DNA of 64,000 nucleotides, from positions 29,841,825 to 29,905,824 of the forward strand of contig NC_044018.1 of assembly GCF_900496995.4 (NCBI RefSeq), written 5' to 3'. Shown here piece after piece: positions 25,561 through 38,059 of the stretch. A program made the position numbers and the translations under genes. The first letter of the stretch is position 1, and every line of letters starts with the position of its first letter. A model generated the notes under the pieces. It made no database searches and was not told the origin of the DNA. It was given only the letters and a program-made list of their open reading frames with translations. The DNA is from Aquila chrysaetos chrysaetos. Its lineage: Eukaryota; Chordata; Aves; Accipitriformes; Accipitridae.

Positions 25561-25850
25561 CCATTTTTGATTCCCCTTGTAACTCACAGTGGAACAATCG
25601 GCCGCTCTGTTCGTGCTACTCTCTATTCATACGGTAATTAGAAAGCTAGGAATGACAGGCCGTTTAATGACGGCTGTAATATGTACCTGCATCTCGCACA
25701 ACAGCTGGTGCACTGGAGAAAATGCAGCCATGTTTCTTTGAGATGGGCTAATAGGAAAATCTTGAGCTAACAAGGAAATAAATCTCCCCAAGGCTAAACT
25801 TCGCAGAAAATGGTTTCGTGTGCAGAGAAAGGAATTTTAAACAAGTCAGG
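25560..25850. promoter_or_regulatory. Candidate conserved non-coding element
   Basis: A dense, repeat-free, AT-rich block with many CpGs despite its AT content ('caatcggccgctctgttcg', 'catacggtaattag', 'gccgtttaatgacggctg'). Retained CpGs in AT-rich, low-complexity-free DNA are typical of strongly conserved developmental enhancers. Homeodomain cores (taattag, tttaatga) are present. No alignment was possible. Confidence 0.4.
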
Positions 25851-26040
25851 CCAAATTCAGCCTGGCTGGAGCTGAACTGGCGCTGCTGCGGGTGCCTTCA
25901 GCCCGCTGCCGCCGTAATGGAGCTCAGTACCTGCGCCTCGGCGGGTTTTTTTTTTGCCGTTTATGCCAGTATAAATCAGGGCTGACACGTCCTGAGCCGC
26001 TGGGTTTACACCGGGCTGTAAAAGCCGCGGCTGGGCAGAT
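25848..26040. repeat. Possible ancient palindromic interspersed repeat
   Basis: The segment starts with 'gccaaattcagcctggctgg' and ends with 'ccagtataaatcagggctg' and 'gggtttacaccgggctgtaa'. These words resemble a widespread degenerate, partly palindromic sauropsid repeat that carries 'ccaaattc', 'agtataaatcagg' and 'gtttacacc' motifs. I cannot name the family. It also contains ATAAATCA at 25971-25978. Confidence 0.3.
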
Positions 26041-27699
26041 GTGAAAGGATGCGGCCATCGGGGCTGGGGGCTGCTCCCCGGGGCCGGTGTGGGCCGTTAG
26101 CTGCCCGTTCTTGGCATGAGCCGGCAGCCTTGGCTGGGGCAAGGCAGCGACGGAGGGCCCCGTGTCAGGGGGAACGCAATGAAACCTTTCCTGGGTATTG
26201 CAGGGGATGAAGAGTATTGGGAGGGATCGAGCGCCTTGGCTGGAGGTGCTGATGCCATGTGCGATGTCCAAGCTCAGGCTCTGGTTTTTCAGGCTCCAAG
26301 AGGCAAAAGACACAAGGATGGGGCTGATGACTAGGAAAAAAGAGACCTTTGCATGGCCCCAGGTGATGCAGTGGACCATTTGGAGCAAGATCTGCAGGGA
26401 AAGCGGTGCTTTGGCTAGATCACTGTGCTCTCAGTCTGCATGGGACGGATGGATCTGTGCGTCTCCGTGTCAGAGCATGGGGTTACCCCTCTCCCTTGGA
26501 GATCACATCTGATTTCAAAAGGGGATGTGATTTCCTCGAGGTGTTTTCCCAATGAGCAGTCACCTCCTCAGGGTCTCCTTTCCCCTCCAGATCCCTCCAG
26601 CATCTACTACAGGTCTTCTGCTTTGCTCTGCTAGATCCACCAGCCCTGGTTGCCCTCGTGGTTTTGTTGTGTCTCCTTGGGTGACGGCAGCTGGGAAGAA
26701 AGATGGGAAGAAGCTGAGATCTCACAGCATCCAACGATTGCCCCAAAGCCCTTCTCACCTGATTCAGCCATGAGACCGAGGCTGGTTTCAGTGTGCACAA
26801 GGGCAACCCTTTGCACAGCATCCCCTCCAAGGGGGACCACCCCAAATTGCCCCCCTCAGCCAGACCTTTAGGTGTCCAACAGGAGCAAGCTTAGGTCGCA
26901 GCTCCTCCATCTCATGGTCCACAGCCAGGAAAGGGAGCAGGATGGGACCAGGACCCCCGCTCTGCCATGAATTACAGCCGCAGGGCTGCCGAGTCCCAGC
27001 CCAGCAAGGACCTGCCGGTGCATTCTCGGCGCGGCGATGATTTGCAGCTCGGCCCAGCCCAGCTCGCTGCGTGCCTTCTCCAAATGGATCCGTCTGAACC
27101 GGCTCAAGTTCTCCCCAGCACTAATTGATTTCTGCTTGCAGCCGGCTCCCTTTCAGCCCCCTGCTAGCCCCCAGCCCTCAGGAACCCGGAGATAAAGCCC
27201 CAGGGTCTCAGTTTCCTGTAGTCAACCTCCAAACATCTGATCAAGTGTCTTAAGTTGTGTGGATTTCTCTTTTTTTTTCTTTTTTTTCTTCCCCTTTCTC
27301 AGGCATCCCCAGGGAAGTTCCCAGAACCATTCCTCATTTCTTCCAGCCATCTGCTCCGACCCACGGCGAGAAAAGTCTCCCTTCCTCCCAAACTCCCCTT
27401 AAAAACCGCGTTAATCCAACCCGGTTGGGTCGCACATGGGTTTTGCAAGGGACGTGGGAAACAGCTCCTCGGCAGGAGAGGACCTCAAAGGAAACCCGGA
27501 GCAAGCAGAAAGCTTTTGGGGAGCAGCAGATGGGGGAGAGGGCGAGCTCGGTAGCATCCACGGTGCCGTGAAACGGGGTGTCTCGGGGGGCCAGCCCTGG
27601 CCGTTGTCAGCCCATAAAAAGGAATCCTGCAAACAACTTCTCAGTGTCCTTCCAAGGGAGCTGCTGCTCCGCTTCGTCCCTCCTCGGGCTGTAATTTAA
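26041..27699. other. Spacer, no feature recognised
   Basis: No exon, repeat or promoter is recognised; a pyrimidine tract lies at about 27266-27302. Short open frames overlap on both strands. Confidence 0.4.
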
Positions 27700-28030
27700 G
27701 GGCTCGGAGGGGGTGTGCGTCCCTTCCTGGAACCGCTGGCGCTCCGCATGCTGTGAATAATATTCCGCTTTTTCCATCTGTGACTAGATTTACGACCCGG
27801 CAGCTCCGTTCAGATCTAGGTCTGATTTCGACGGTCGATGCTGGAATGTGATATTTTCCTAAATGTCCCTGTAGTGCCATGAAATCCAGTTATAAAGAAA
27901 ACAAGGACATGTTTTAACAATAAAACCAATGTGCATGATCTAATTAAATGGCATAATAAAATTAGGAAATAAATGCACAAAGCATGAAAACCTGTTCCTT
28001 GAAAAGTGAATCAAATTGGCTACTAAAATG
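27700..28030. promoter_or_regulatory. Candidate conserved non-coding element
   Basis: A long AT-rich, repeat-free block, strongest from about 27830 to 28010, containing 'cagttataaagaaaac', 'caataaaacc', 'ctaattaaatgg' and 'cataataaaattagg'. Posterior HOX/CDX-like words (ATAAA) and homeodomain cores (TAATTA) cluster here. It is flanked by GC-richer spacer. Enhancer identity is inferred. Confidence 0.4.
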
Positions 28031-29779
28031 AGCGTTTATTCCTCGTGAAGGAAGCTGGAAGATCTTGTCCTCCTTCTCCAGGAAGGGATCTCCGAGCTGT
28101 TTCCAGGTTTTGGGAAGGTTTAGCTGTTGAGGGTTGTTTTTCTCCAAGAGCTGGACAGAGCCGGAGGCAGCCAGGAGGGGGAAAAGGAAAGAAATATTTG
28201 CCCAGTGGATGCATTTACCTGCTGGAAAACCCATCCCGTGCACAAGATTAATAAATACCTCGCAAAGGAGCCCAAGATGCCAAAGCTGGGGGAGGAAGGG
28301 GTTTGCTGCTGGGGTTAACTCCAGCAAGACCCAGAAACATGGTTGGGAAACAAAAACTACCTTACAGAGCTGCTATTGGCAAAAAAAGGAGCAAATTTGG
28401 TTGCCCAACTCTTAAGCTCCTCTGAAGTGCGAATAATACTCATCTCTTCTTATCCATAGGCTTCCTCATGCCCTCCCACAGTGGGTTTGTGAGCTGGAGC
28501 AGGGGAAACTGAGGCAAGGGCATTTAAACCAGGAGCCCAGGGGACGTTCCCAGCCCGTGGATGTGAGCGATGCCGGCTCTGTGCGTGCAAAGCGGAGGCG
28601 GCAGAGGAGGAGGAGGTGAGTTTGACTCACCGGCTTAGAGCCTCGGATCCCGCTGCGTTGGCAAGGGAAGAGGGAGCGAGGCCAAAGCTGGAGCCCTGGT
28701 TTTGCAGCCAGCGGTGGGCAAAGAGAAGAGCCTGGCTCTGGCCGGGGGTCTGATGCTAAAGCCTGGCAGCCCTGGGATGCTCGGGCTGTGCTGGAGGATC
28801 CTGGGGTGGAATTTGCAGGGGTTTTTTTCATTTTTTGATTTTGCAAAAGTTTGGAAATTGAGCCCGGAGTTTGCAAACCTCAGTGTTTCGGGGCGGAGAT
28901 CTCCAACATTTGCAATTACCCTGCCTATTGCATGTGGTCCAAGTTAGGCTGGTGCCAACAACTAAGAGGTTCTGGGGGGGCTGAGATCCACCTGGGGGTG
29001 CCCACCTTTTCCCTCCCGTGCTCCTGGCGATGCCTCACAATGCCAGTAGAAAATTCCCTTTTCCTTTTCTGCTTGGCACTGCAATCCATCCTTCATCGAG
29101 CCCATCCATCAATTAGCTTGGCGCGCTCTCCTTGCAACTGTCTGTGTCATCTCGCGTACCCCCATGGTGTTAAATAATTAAACCGTAGCACGTTGTAAAA
29201 GAGAAAAAAAATAGTGATCTGTCTTACAGCTGCGGAATAAAATCATTTGGCACTGATGCCGAGATCAGATATCGTTCTGGCAGGCGACGGTGCCAAAGCT
29301 GGGCCCGGGTTGGGGCTGGCGGCCCGGCAGATCTGCGGGATTTCGGATGACCCCTGTGCTGGATTTGGCCCCCAAAGCAGAAGGAAAAGCTCTCTGGCTT
29401 TGCCATGGTGGAAAGGGGTTTTTTAGGGGATGGGAAAACCTATTAAAAAATAATTATTGCCCAACATCAGGTGATATTGTGAACTTGTAAGTCAGCGTGG
29501 GAACACAGAGTGGTTGGGTTATTGCTTTAATCAGTGTTGCAGGGTGTCAATAAGGACATGGGGTCTTATTTATTGTGTAGGTGAGAGCATGTTTCGGCTC
29601 TGTGCTGGATCCTGCAAACCTCCCAGTGGGGACAGACCTCCACGTGCCTTTGCAGTGAGAAGCTGAACAGCTTCTCCGAGCCCGCGGGAGATGTATGGCC
29701 ACGTCCAAATGCCAGCGTGGCTGGAGCAGGGGACGCAAGATGGGTAAAAAGCCCAAGAGTTTAGGATTTTTCTTTTTGC
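28031..29779. other. Spacer with small AT-rich block
   Basis: No gene is recognised. The 15-mer-like MIR word is partly present in reverse at 28504-28516 ('ggaaactgaggca'). A compact AT-rich block at about 29160-29280 could be a small conserved element. Open frames of 60-140 codons have no recognisable domains. Confidence 0.35.
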
Positions 29780-30090
29780 TTTGCAGTTTTACCTGCTAAA
29801 GAAACTTTCTGATTTATTCTTGGCCCCCATTTTTCATGCTTAAGGGCATGACACACATTATCATTCACCACCTTCGTTTACATGTAGCAAACATAGGTCA
29901 ATTTATTTCTAAATCCCCTTTTTTATGGCTCTATTGAACTATTTGCCACATTATTTATACGTTAATGCGATGAATCCCTCTGGATATCACACTGTCTAAT
30001 AAATAACGCGACAAATCATTAAGCAGGGTGATAAAATCAAGCCATTTAAAAATACATCAACCTGTGTTGCTTTCGTGTAAAATAAGCTCC
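29780..30090. promoter_or_regulatory. Candidate conserved non-coding element
   Basis: AT-rich, repeat-free block. TGATTTAT (PBX-HOX word) lies at 29810-29817. Further words include 'ttatttatacgttaatgcg', 'taataaataacgcg' and 'caaatcattaag'. CpGs are retained inside AT-rich DNA. Function is inferred from composition and motif content. Confidence 0.4.
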
Positions 30091-31059
30091 AGGGGCCCAT
30101 CAGTGCGAGAGAGGAGGCGAGAGACACACGCACACGTGCGCGCACACACAAAAAAAGGCAAAACACCTGCTTTTGCTGAATACCCTGGAAAATGAGGACC
30201 TGGTTGGTTGGGGGTCGGTGGTTTTTTATGTAGGCCATGAGGCTGGAAGGGGAAGGATGAAATGAAAAGGGGAATGATGCGGGGTTGCATTGGGGGATGG
30301 ATGAGTGGTTGTGGGTGCAGAGTTGAAGGCAGCGGTTGAAAGGAGCCAGTTGAAGGCAGCCCGGCAAAACTCGCCCCCAAAACCACGCGAGACCCAAATC
30401 CCATGGTCGGCAGGACGGCGCATGCGGGCACAGCCCGGCTCGGCCGTCGGCATCCTCCTGAAACGGTCACGTAGGTAACGCAGGCAAAGCCGGCTTGCTG
30501 CAACACGCCAAGGCGTTCGCAGCTCCCGGCTCTGGGTGAGGAAAGGTGCTGGGTGGGAGAGCGGACCCGCAGCCCCGGCACCATGTCTGGGATTTTCCAG
30601 AGAAGCGGTGGCCACGGGATCCCAAATCTGGGGCAGCCAAGCAACGTGTGCATCGGTGAGCGGGGAGGAGAGGTGGCATCTCATTCACCATCTACTCAAG
30701 CAACCGCAAGGTGGATTAGATAGCAGGTGCTTTTGCAATCGTATCCCTGATGGCACCCAAAATCCTTCCAAGGATGAGGGAGGTGACCAAGGCCAGCGAG
30801 AAGGCAGTGTTGGAGGAATGACAGCTCCCCTCATGTTGCCTTCACCACCCACCTCTCACCTTGCCTTCGTCACCCACCTCTCAACATCCCTACAAACAGA
30901 TTTACATCTGCAGAGGCTCCATCCTCCCCAGTGAACAGATCCACCAGCTCCATGTGGATCCCAAATCAGAGTTGCCTTTGCTGGGCACCATCTCACCCAA
31001 GCCCAAGGAGAAAACCCGCATAACTCGCCTGCTCGCTGCTCCAGAGCCTTCACTTGCCT
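30091..31059. other. Spacer with a short CA/CG tract
   Basis: A short alternating purine-pyrimidine tract with 'cacgtgcgcgcacacacac' lies at about 30127-30150. Overlapping open frames of up to 198 codons on the - strand (30057-30653) lack recognisable domains. Confidence 0.4.
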
Positions 31060-31270
31060 CTGGCACTTACAAATGATGTAATCCACTTTATTTGTGTGAC
31101 AACAAAACGGTTATTATAGTAATAAGTATAATTAGCACAAGACAATTACCATAATAATACATTTCCCTTGTTCCAGAGGTACTTTTAAAAAACAGGTTTA
31201 TTTAAGATTTTGAAGAAATAAATAAAAATTGCTCAGCGAGGCACAGCAATAAAGTATTTCGTTGTGCTGA
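31060..31270. promoter_or_regulatory. Candidate conserved non-coding element
   Basis: Very AT-rich, repeat-free block with 'gtgtgacaacaaaacgg', 'ttattatagtaataagta' and 'taattagcacaagac', followed by 'ccataataatac'. Homeodomain and SOX-like (ACAAAA) cores are present. The sharp change to GC-richer DNA on both sides suggests a discrete element. Confidence 0.4.
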
Positions 31271-32860
31271 TGCATGGGGAACAAAAAGCAGCTTCTGCCA
31301 GAGGCGAGCATGGACTCGGAGTTCATCGGGCTGCTCTTTACCTGCAGCTCGGGAAAACCTTATCCCAAAGATCTTCTCCAGGCAGGTGATGCAGCTGGGG
31401 AGAAATGGGAAATATGTGAGATAACCTGGAAAGAGCGTTCCAGCATCATCTCCCGATGGATGCAGCCGGTCAAGCTGAGGGATGCCCTTTGGACATGCCA
31501 TGTGCAGGTGATGGACCTCCCAAAGACCCGGGTTCAGTGGCCACCGTGGGAGCAGATTTCCCCAATACTTTTTCAGGACTCGACGCTGTCGCTTTTACAG
31601 TTACTACAGGGAAGTGGAGCTTGAGGAACCACCAGCTGCAGCCAGGACTTACAGCAGGATAATTACATCGGTTAAAAAACTGCTTTTTTTAGTTTTAAAA
31701 ACACACCCTTCACGTCCATCTGCAGAGCAGGGAAGCTTTTCCAGGGAGCTTGGGTCTGGAGGTGCTTCAGGGCTGGGAGTTGAGCATCACGCGAAGGGCT
31801 TAGCTGCTCCAGCGGGGTCTTTAGGCTGGGTGTTAAACCCAGAGTGGTTAAAAATAGTCTGGGAGACGCATCATTGCTGTGACACCCTTGTCCCCGACAG
31901 CGATGGGACGCGGTCTGGCTCCAGTCGGGATGAAAATGTCACCTTCGCTGGACCTCGTGTCCCTCCACTGAGTTAAACAGGAGTTTGAGAAGCTGTGGGA
32001 GTGGCTTGGTCCCCTGCTAACCCACCCACCACCACCCACCTCCAGAAAATCCTCCTCTGCTCAGTCCCCCATAACCCAGTGTCTCTCCATGGTGTGGATT
32101 CTCTGATGGCTTGTAGAGTTGTGCAGCTTTTCCTTTGGTCGGAGAGGTCATGTCCACGGAGATGGGTCAGCAAAGAGTCATTTTCTCACCCAAAATAAAT
32201 GGTGGAAAAGCATCCAGCTGGAGCTGTGGGCACAGCAGAGCCAGCTGCTAAGGGTGATGGCCAAACAAGCTTCTTGCTGCTGCCTCTCCTTGCCACCACA
32301 TGGCCCCATGGGCAGCATCTCCCCAGCTGCCGCGCTCAAAAACCAGTTCAAAACCAGTCCCAGGCTCAGCCTCCTTCCCTGCTTTGCTGCTCCTACCTTT
32401 TCCCCTTGGATCACCCAATGTTGCATTGGCAGGATGCCTCTTCCAGAGCATCACTCTGTGTTTTGGGGCAGGATTTGGGGATTTTGGGTGGAGGCAGCTG
32501 CGTCGGAGCTGCCTGGTGCTGACTTGCTGCCAGCCCAAGGGCTGAATCACCTTTTTCTTGGTCTCCTGGCCAAAAGGGATGGGTTTTCCACCCAGCCCAG
32601 CAGAAGAAGCCGCTGCCACTTCAGGATGGCGTTTGACCACCAGTTGGTAAAACTATCCTGAATTTCCCAAGCTGTTAGCATTTTTGCATTTAACCCCTTC
32701 CAGCTTGTCCCAGGGATGGGATCTGCAGGGCATCACCTCTTGCTCATCTCCTTTCCACAAGTTCTCCAGGTTGAGCTCTGACCCGAAGACATTTTCTCTT
32801 CCTGCCTTTGAAGCAGGCGGCGTCTCCCGACCATGCAGAAAGCCTTGAGTGTAAACACAA
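31271..32860. other. Spacer, no gene recognised
   Basis: GC-moderate DNA with overlapping open frames (largest 180 codons at 32119-32661, +) that show no known domain and no splice context. Nothing else recognised. Confidence 0.4.
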
Positions 32861-33460
32861 GCCTGGCCTTGGTATTTTTAAAAGATGCTTTGAAAAATTC
32901 ACTTTAGGACTATTATTCCCTCAGCCTTATTATTTTCAGATGCAAAGAGTGAGCCGTTTGGCAGCCGGCAGCCGGAGTTAATACGATGCAAATGCGGCGA
33001 ATCCACCGCAGCTGAACTCCTTACATCCCGGAGTAAGGCTGCGCCCTTGATTTCTTGACAATGGCTCTTTGGAAAGACACCAAAACATCTTCTGCAAAGG
33101 ATTTTCTTTCTCAAGTCTGGTTCAACCAAAAGTTTATTAGTGGAAAGGGGGTAATGAAAATAACGTGAGCTGGCATCGTAAACACGCACACTCAGACGGA
33201 GGAGCCGAACGCAGTTTGGAACAAGCCGTGTAAGCACCACGGTATCGTATTCCTGCAATCCTCCCAGCCAGCCAAATGCCAATAATTAGCCATAAATAAT
33301 ACCTAGGCTCCTCACAGCAGGTTAATCCACTATAAACATGAACCAAGCTGGAGAAATAACCCGAGGATGGAAAACAGCCTGGTAGCCAAGTGAAAAGTTT
33401 TGCGCAGACGGAGCCGTTGCCAGATTTCGAGTTGCTGGATATAAACAGTTTCTTGGCTCG
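32860..33460. promoter_or_regulatory. Candidate conserved enhancer block
   Basis: About 600 bp of AT-rich, CpG-retaining, repeat-poor DNA. An exact octamer ATGCAAAT lies at 32986-32993. Further words include 'caataattagccataaat' near 33279 and 'aggttaatccac' (a bicoid-type GGATTA site in reverse) near 33319. A 127-codon - strand frame crosses it without domain resemblance. Enhancer identity is inferred. Confidence 0.4.
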
Positions 33461-34080
33461 TCCCGCGGCTGCTTGGCCACCAAGCATCCCTGCCTCTGCG
33501 GGGGGGGGTTGTGCTGCTCCGCGCTGCAGCAGGGACACCCGGCGGCTGCGGTCCTTCCTCACGGTGCTCCCGAAATCCGATGGGATGCAGGTGTGCCCGT
33601 GAGGGTAGGCGCATGGGGGCTGCTGGGGACCCTGTTGTGAATGAGCAGCCCGAGATCCATCCAGATGGACCAAAGTGTGGAGCAGCCGGGGGGGATTTCA
33701 CCTGCCACTGGCCCCGATTTCAGCCTGGGATGAGTCTCAGGAGTCATCAAGGTGGTCACTTGATGTATAGCCCCCCAAATTATCTAGCGGTGGTGAAGGG
33801 AGAGGAGAGCTGGCCCAAAAGACACCTTTTCTCATGGCTCTGAGGGGGGCTCCTGATATTGAAGATGATGAAGCCCAGCCCTGGGTCATGGCCGTGGGTG
33901 GCCAGGAGATGCCAGAGGTGCCACCAAGCTGCTGAGATGGAAACTCAACCTGACCCCCCGCCTGGGACCCCCGTCTCCCACCACCTGGATGGGCCAGGAT
34001 TGGGTCACCTGGGATGCCGGCTTAGGCTCGATTCCCCTTTGCGGGAGCTGCCAAAACTTAGTCTAAATAGAGGACTGTTA
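33461..34080. other. GC-rich spacer
   Basis: No exon recognised. A 178-codon and a 123-codon frame on the - strand overlap in different frames, which argues for chance openness in GC-rich DNA. Confidence 0.35.
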
Positions 34081-34240
34081 AGTCAGGCAAATTCCCATCC
34101 AGGACCTCTCAGCTGCTATTTATAAAAGCTGCTGCTTTCATTACAGCCGAGCGGGAGAGCGAGGAGGGCTCACACAATCTGGGAGAGGCGAAGCAGAGCG
34201 GCTGGAGCAGCGTGTCTGGTTTGAAGACAGCGCCGTGTCC
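34081..34240 (+). promoter_or_regulatory. Possible TATA promoter
   Basis: TATAAAAG at 34121-34128 is preceded by 'gctatt' and followed about 25-30 bases later by a purine-rich, CpG-containing leader ('gccgagcgggagagcgagg'). Arrangement and composition suit a core promoter with a start near 34150. No CCAAT or GC box at a fixed distance and no coding exon downstream were recognised, so it remains weak. Confidence 0.25.
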
Positions 34241-35490
34241 ATAACGCTGTGCAGATGTTTAACCAAAGCAATTTAGTCATCAGTTGCTTTCATTTTCCTA
34301 ATGGATTTTTTCTTTCTTTTTTTTTCCTCTTCCCTTCCCATATGCATTTTTTTCTCCCCTTTTCTTTCCAAGCTACAAACCCCACATGCTCTTTCCCCCC
34401 TTGCAGGGATAGCCCCAGCGATCCATCAGGGATAACCTCCCTCCAGCCCTGCCCCAAGCAGTTCCCATGGGCCAAAATCTTTCTTTAAATGTCATGGGGG
34501 TAGAAACAAGTCAGGACCCCAAACCCACAGACCACAGGGGTGCCCAAGGACCACAACATCCCCCAAAGGTCCCTCTCGGCTGTTTCTCTCCACCCCAGTC
34601 CTCCAGCACGGGTGGGGGGTCCTGGGCTGCTCTGGGTGGGGGAGGCATTAGGGAGCCATCCCCTGCCAGCAACCAGCTTTTATTTTTTAAGAGAAAAAGC
34701 CTGGATCCCTCCTGCTCAGGGCCTGCTTTCCTGCTCAGATGCATTAATCTGAAGCAAAGAAAGAAATTCGTAGCAAAAAGCCCCTGGGAAGGGAATAGAG
34801 GGTGGAAAAGCTCCATCGGTGGCCCCATCTACTGAAGCAAGTGATTCTCCATGGCCAGAGAAGGGATGTTGAGCTGGAAATGGGGTCTGGGGGGAGGAGG
34901 GTGGCTGCTGTGCAAGGACAACATGGGACAGGACATCTGGGAGGGACGATGCTGTCCCCAAGCAAACCCATCGCCTGCAGCCACAGAGGTGGGAAGGGGC
35001 TGGGACCGCTCTGGGAAATGCAGCCATTCCTCTCCTAAAAAAAAATAATATTGGGTGTCAGCCCTGATGTGAGCTGGGCAGGCGGGCGAAGAAAGGCCAT
35101 TTTCTGTCCCAGCATAATTCCTCCTTGTCACTCGCTGCAAGGAGCCGCATTCCAGCACCACCAGCCGAGGCAAACTTTCCAAAAATATCTCTTTCACGAG
35201 GAGTTATGGTTTTCGGCTTCCTCTCTTGGGGCAAAATCATTCCCTACCCCCACCCCTCCATCACAGCATCCCTTCCAGCCAGCAGAGAAATGAAACACAT
35301 GATATTTTGCCCCAGATCTTTCCAGCTGCAGCCAAGAAAAGACACGGCTCCGTTGGAGCCAAATGTGGCCCCTTTCCAGCTCCCATGAATGGGATGTTTG
35401 GAAACCAGTTACAATTTTTTTAAGGGATTCTCAAAGAGCAGAAGGAGGGGCAGGAGGGCTGCGGGGTTGGTTTTTTTTTTAAGAGACATC
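34241..35490. other. Spacer, no feature recognised
   Basis: Pyrimidine-rich from about 34310 to 34375; otherwise mixed. No gene recognised; frames on both strands overlap. Confidence 0.4.
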
Positions 35491-36430
35491 TCCGACGTCA
35501 TTTATTTTAGAAGTAGAAAAAAGGAGAAGGTGAAGGGGTAAAAAATGGCTATTTATGCAATTGTTTTCTGCATGTCAGTGTGTGTGTCACCTAATAACTT
35601 TGAACCTGGAGGCCAATACCAACTGGATGAGGCAGCAATGCTCAGATCTGCCAAATTTCATTGAACCAGCAGAGAAGAAAGATCCCCAAAGGAGGACCCT
35701 CAAGCCTTTGTAAACATCAGAGAACCCACACCGCAGCATATCCTCCACAGTCACTTACCGTGAACCCAACGCTGCCCCATCTGCCATTCAGGATCCTCTT
35801 CTTTCCACCCAGGATGCCTTTTTGCGGCAGCTGAATTTCAGAGAGAATTCCCTTGCCCAGTCCTCTCCGGATTAGCCCCAAATCGCTGCTCTCTTGCATA
35901 AGCCGCATACCTCGAAGATGACACCACCACCAATTAGGGATCATGTGTTCACAATTAAGCACGTTGGTATCGTTGCGAAATAAAATAAAACTAAAATATC
36001 AAGTGGAGCCCATTATATCGGCTAATTGGCTGACGGCATGGAGAGAGTGTTAAAATGGGTCTTTTAACTGTGCGTTAATCTCCCCGAAGACAAACTGTTT
36101 GTTTTCACATTTTTATGACTCTTACTCCCACACACATTGTATATTTTGACCCAGATGATGGACAGAGTTATGGGAGAGAACTGTAAAAAAGTAATTACAA
36201 ATTATGAAAAACATATATAGCCTTTTCAGCCTGGTGGATGAGGCAGTGTGGCCGGTGTCTTGCGAAGATTTAATGCTCTTGGGCTTTATTATCTCTATCT
36301 AACCATCCATCCTTATAAAGCGATTGCGGTACAGTATGCTACTGTAATAGCCCCAAACACTACAGCCTGCAAAAGCGATAAGGCAGCCTGTGCCCGGCCA
36401 ATACTCAAGCGTCATTTTATCCGTTAAGCC
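35490..36430. promoter_or_regulatory. Strongest candidate conserved non-coding block
   Basis: The longest AT-rich, repeat-free, CpG-retaining stretch of the window, densest from 35945 to 36425. It holds homeodomain cores ('cggctaattggctgac', 'gtaattacaaattatg'), posterior HOX/CDX-like TTTATGA/TTTATTA words, a 'tatcggc' stretch and 'gcgattgcggtacagtatgc'. Simple repeats are almost absent. Such blocks in the flank of HOX clusters are usually tissue-specific enhancers. No alignment was possible. Confidence 0.5.
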
Positions 36431-37560
36431 CATGTGAAATGGCTGATTCTCCAAGGTCAGGGCATTTGGGGCGATACCAAAGCCCCATCAATCCCCCTGA
36501 CGTTAACGAGGTGGGAGATGTGGGCGCTTGGCCAGGCTGCTGTTTGGCTGAGGATGAGGAGCCAGGCTCTGCGCCGGGGAGCTGAGATGTGTCCCCATCA
36601 CGGGGGGCTGGCACAGCCCCTGTGAGGTCCCCCACATCACCGAATCCACGATGGTGGCTTGCTGCCACCGGGTCAACACCGTTGAGTTGACGATGCCGTT
36701 GCGTTTGGTGCTGGGAAGAGCAACCAGGATCGCCCAAAGGTGGCCATGTATGTGGTCCAACACGTGTGAGCAATGACCCCAGCCCTCAGCACGTCTTGGT
36801 CCCACCACATGTGCACCATGCTGAGCTACATATGTCCTCGGGGGTGGTAGACATGCTCTGGGACCATCCAGAAACCACGACTCAACCTCCAGAGCCTGCT
36901 CGGGCGGTATTTCTGTGAAAAATAAAAAAAAGGGCAGATGGGGGGAAACCAATCAGTGGGGTAGCCCAGGCTGGGAGGTGCTCAGCAGCAGTCAGGATGA
37001 TACCACCACCCACTCTGGCAGGTCTCTCCCACCCAACGGACGCTCCCCCCATGGTCTGCTGCTGCCGGAGAGCCAATGAGGCCGGATGCTGGCAAGGAGC
37101 TGACAACGAAATGAAAAACATCAGGTTGGAGACACTCCAGCTCCTTGACAAGGTGACTACTCACACGCGGCGATGCCAGATGAGCCCCGGCCAAGAGGCG
37201 AGGGCCAGCTCCCCGCGGTGACACTGCTCTGCGCTGGCCCCAGCCGCAGCCGCGGGTGGGAAGGGGGGGGTTGTAAAAACACCTCTGCGCCTAGGATTTT
37301 ACGACTTGCTTCCAAAAAGATTTAGGTCCTCCAGGAGGAGGTCCGGTGGCAGGCAGCGGGATGCCGGCTCCCTGTCCGCTGCGACATGTAGGTCAGTTGG
37401 AAAACCTCCCAAAATTGGCCAATTCAAGATCAACGGCAAGGTCTGCTCCAGGCTGGAGAGAAGAGGACATTATCCAAGCCCAAGATGCATTGGCTGGGTC
37501 TCACCTCCCTGATCTTCAGCAGTGGTTTCTAGCCAAGGGCATCCTCCAACTTGTCCCATT
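36431..37560. other. Spacer, no gene recognised
   Basis: GC-moderate DNA. Open frames of 70-150 codons overlap on the - strand in different frames and have no domain resemblance. Confidence 0.4.
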
Positions 37561-37564
37561 GGAG

Positions 37565-37800
37565 GGGTGACATTGAAGCTAGGGCAGAGGAACCACCACG
37601 AAGGTCCTCACACTCCCCATTCACTCTAGCTCTCAATGCCTCCATGGGATAAGGAGGGTGGAAGCCCTGGGGCAAGTGGACAATCTCTATCCTTGGCATC
37701 TTCATCCTTGAGGTCTTCAAGTGTTGGTCATCTCCAATGGTCTAAAGTTGGCCGAGAGTCTTCCAGGGTCCCTTCCAGCCAACACCGTTGGTCCCTGCAA
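37565..37800 (+). repeat. Possible CR1 LINE 3' fragment
   Basis: The words 'ttggtcatctccaatgg', then 'gggtcccttccagccaacac' and 'cgttg' follow the order of the 3' end of chicken-type CR1 elements ('gatgatctt...ggtcccttccaaccc...'). The copy is strongly diverged and lacks the terminal octamer repeat. The identification is by eye and tentative. Confidence 0.35.
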
Positions 37801-38059
37801 CCTCAACTGAGCCAAATCCCACTGTGACACCCCAAAGAGCCTCAACAAGAGCCCAGACTTGTCTCCTAGTTGGCATGGAGGGAGCAGAGGTCCCTTTCCA
37901 CCTCCTGCTACACTGCATTGCCCTTCAAACCCTGCAACCACTCTCCAGGCGATACCAGAGCAATGCAGCCACAGCGAGGTGGGACCATCCGTGCTTCCCA
38001 GCCAGTCTCTTGGCCGCACTCAGAAACAGGCAGGAAAATCTTAACTCACCATCTCCCCT

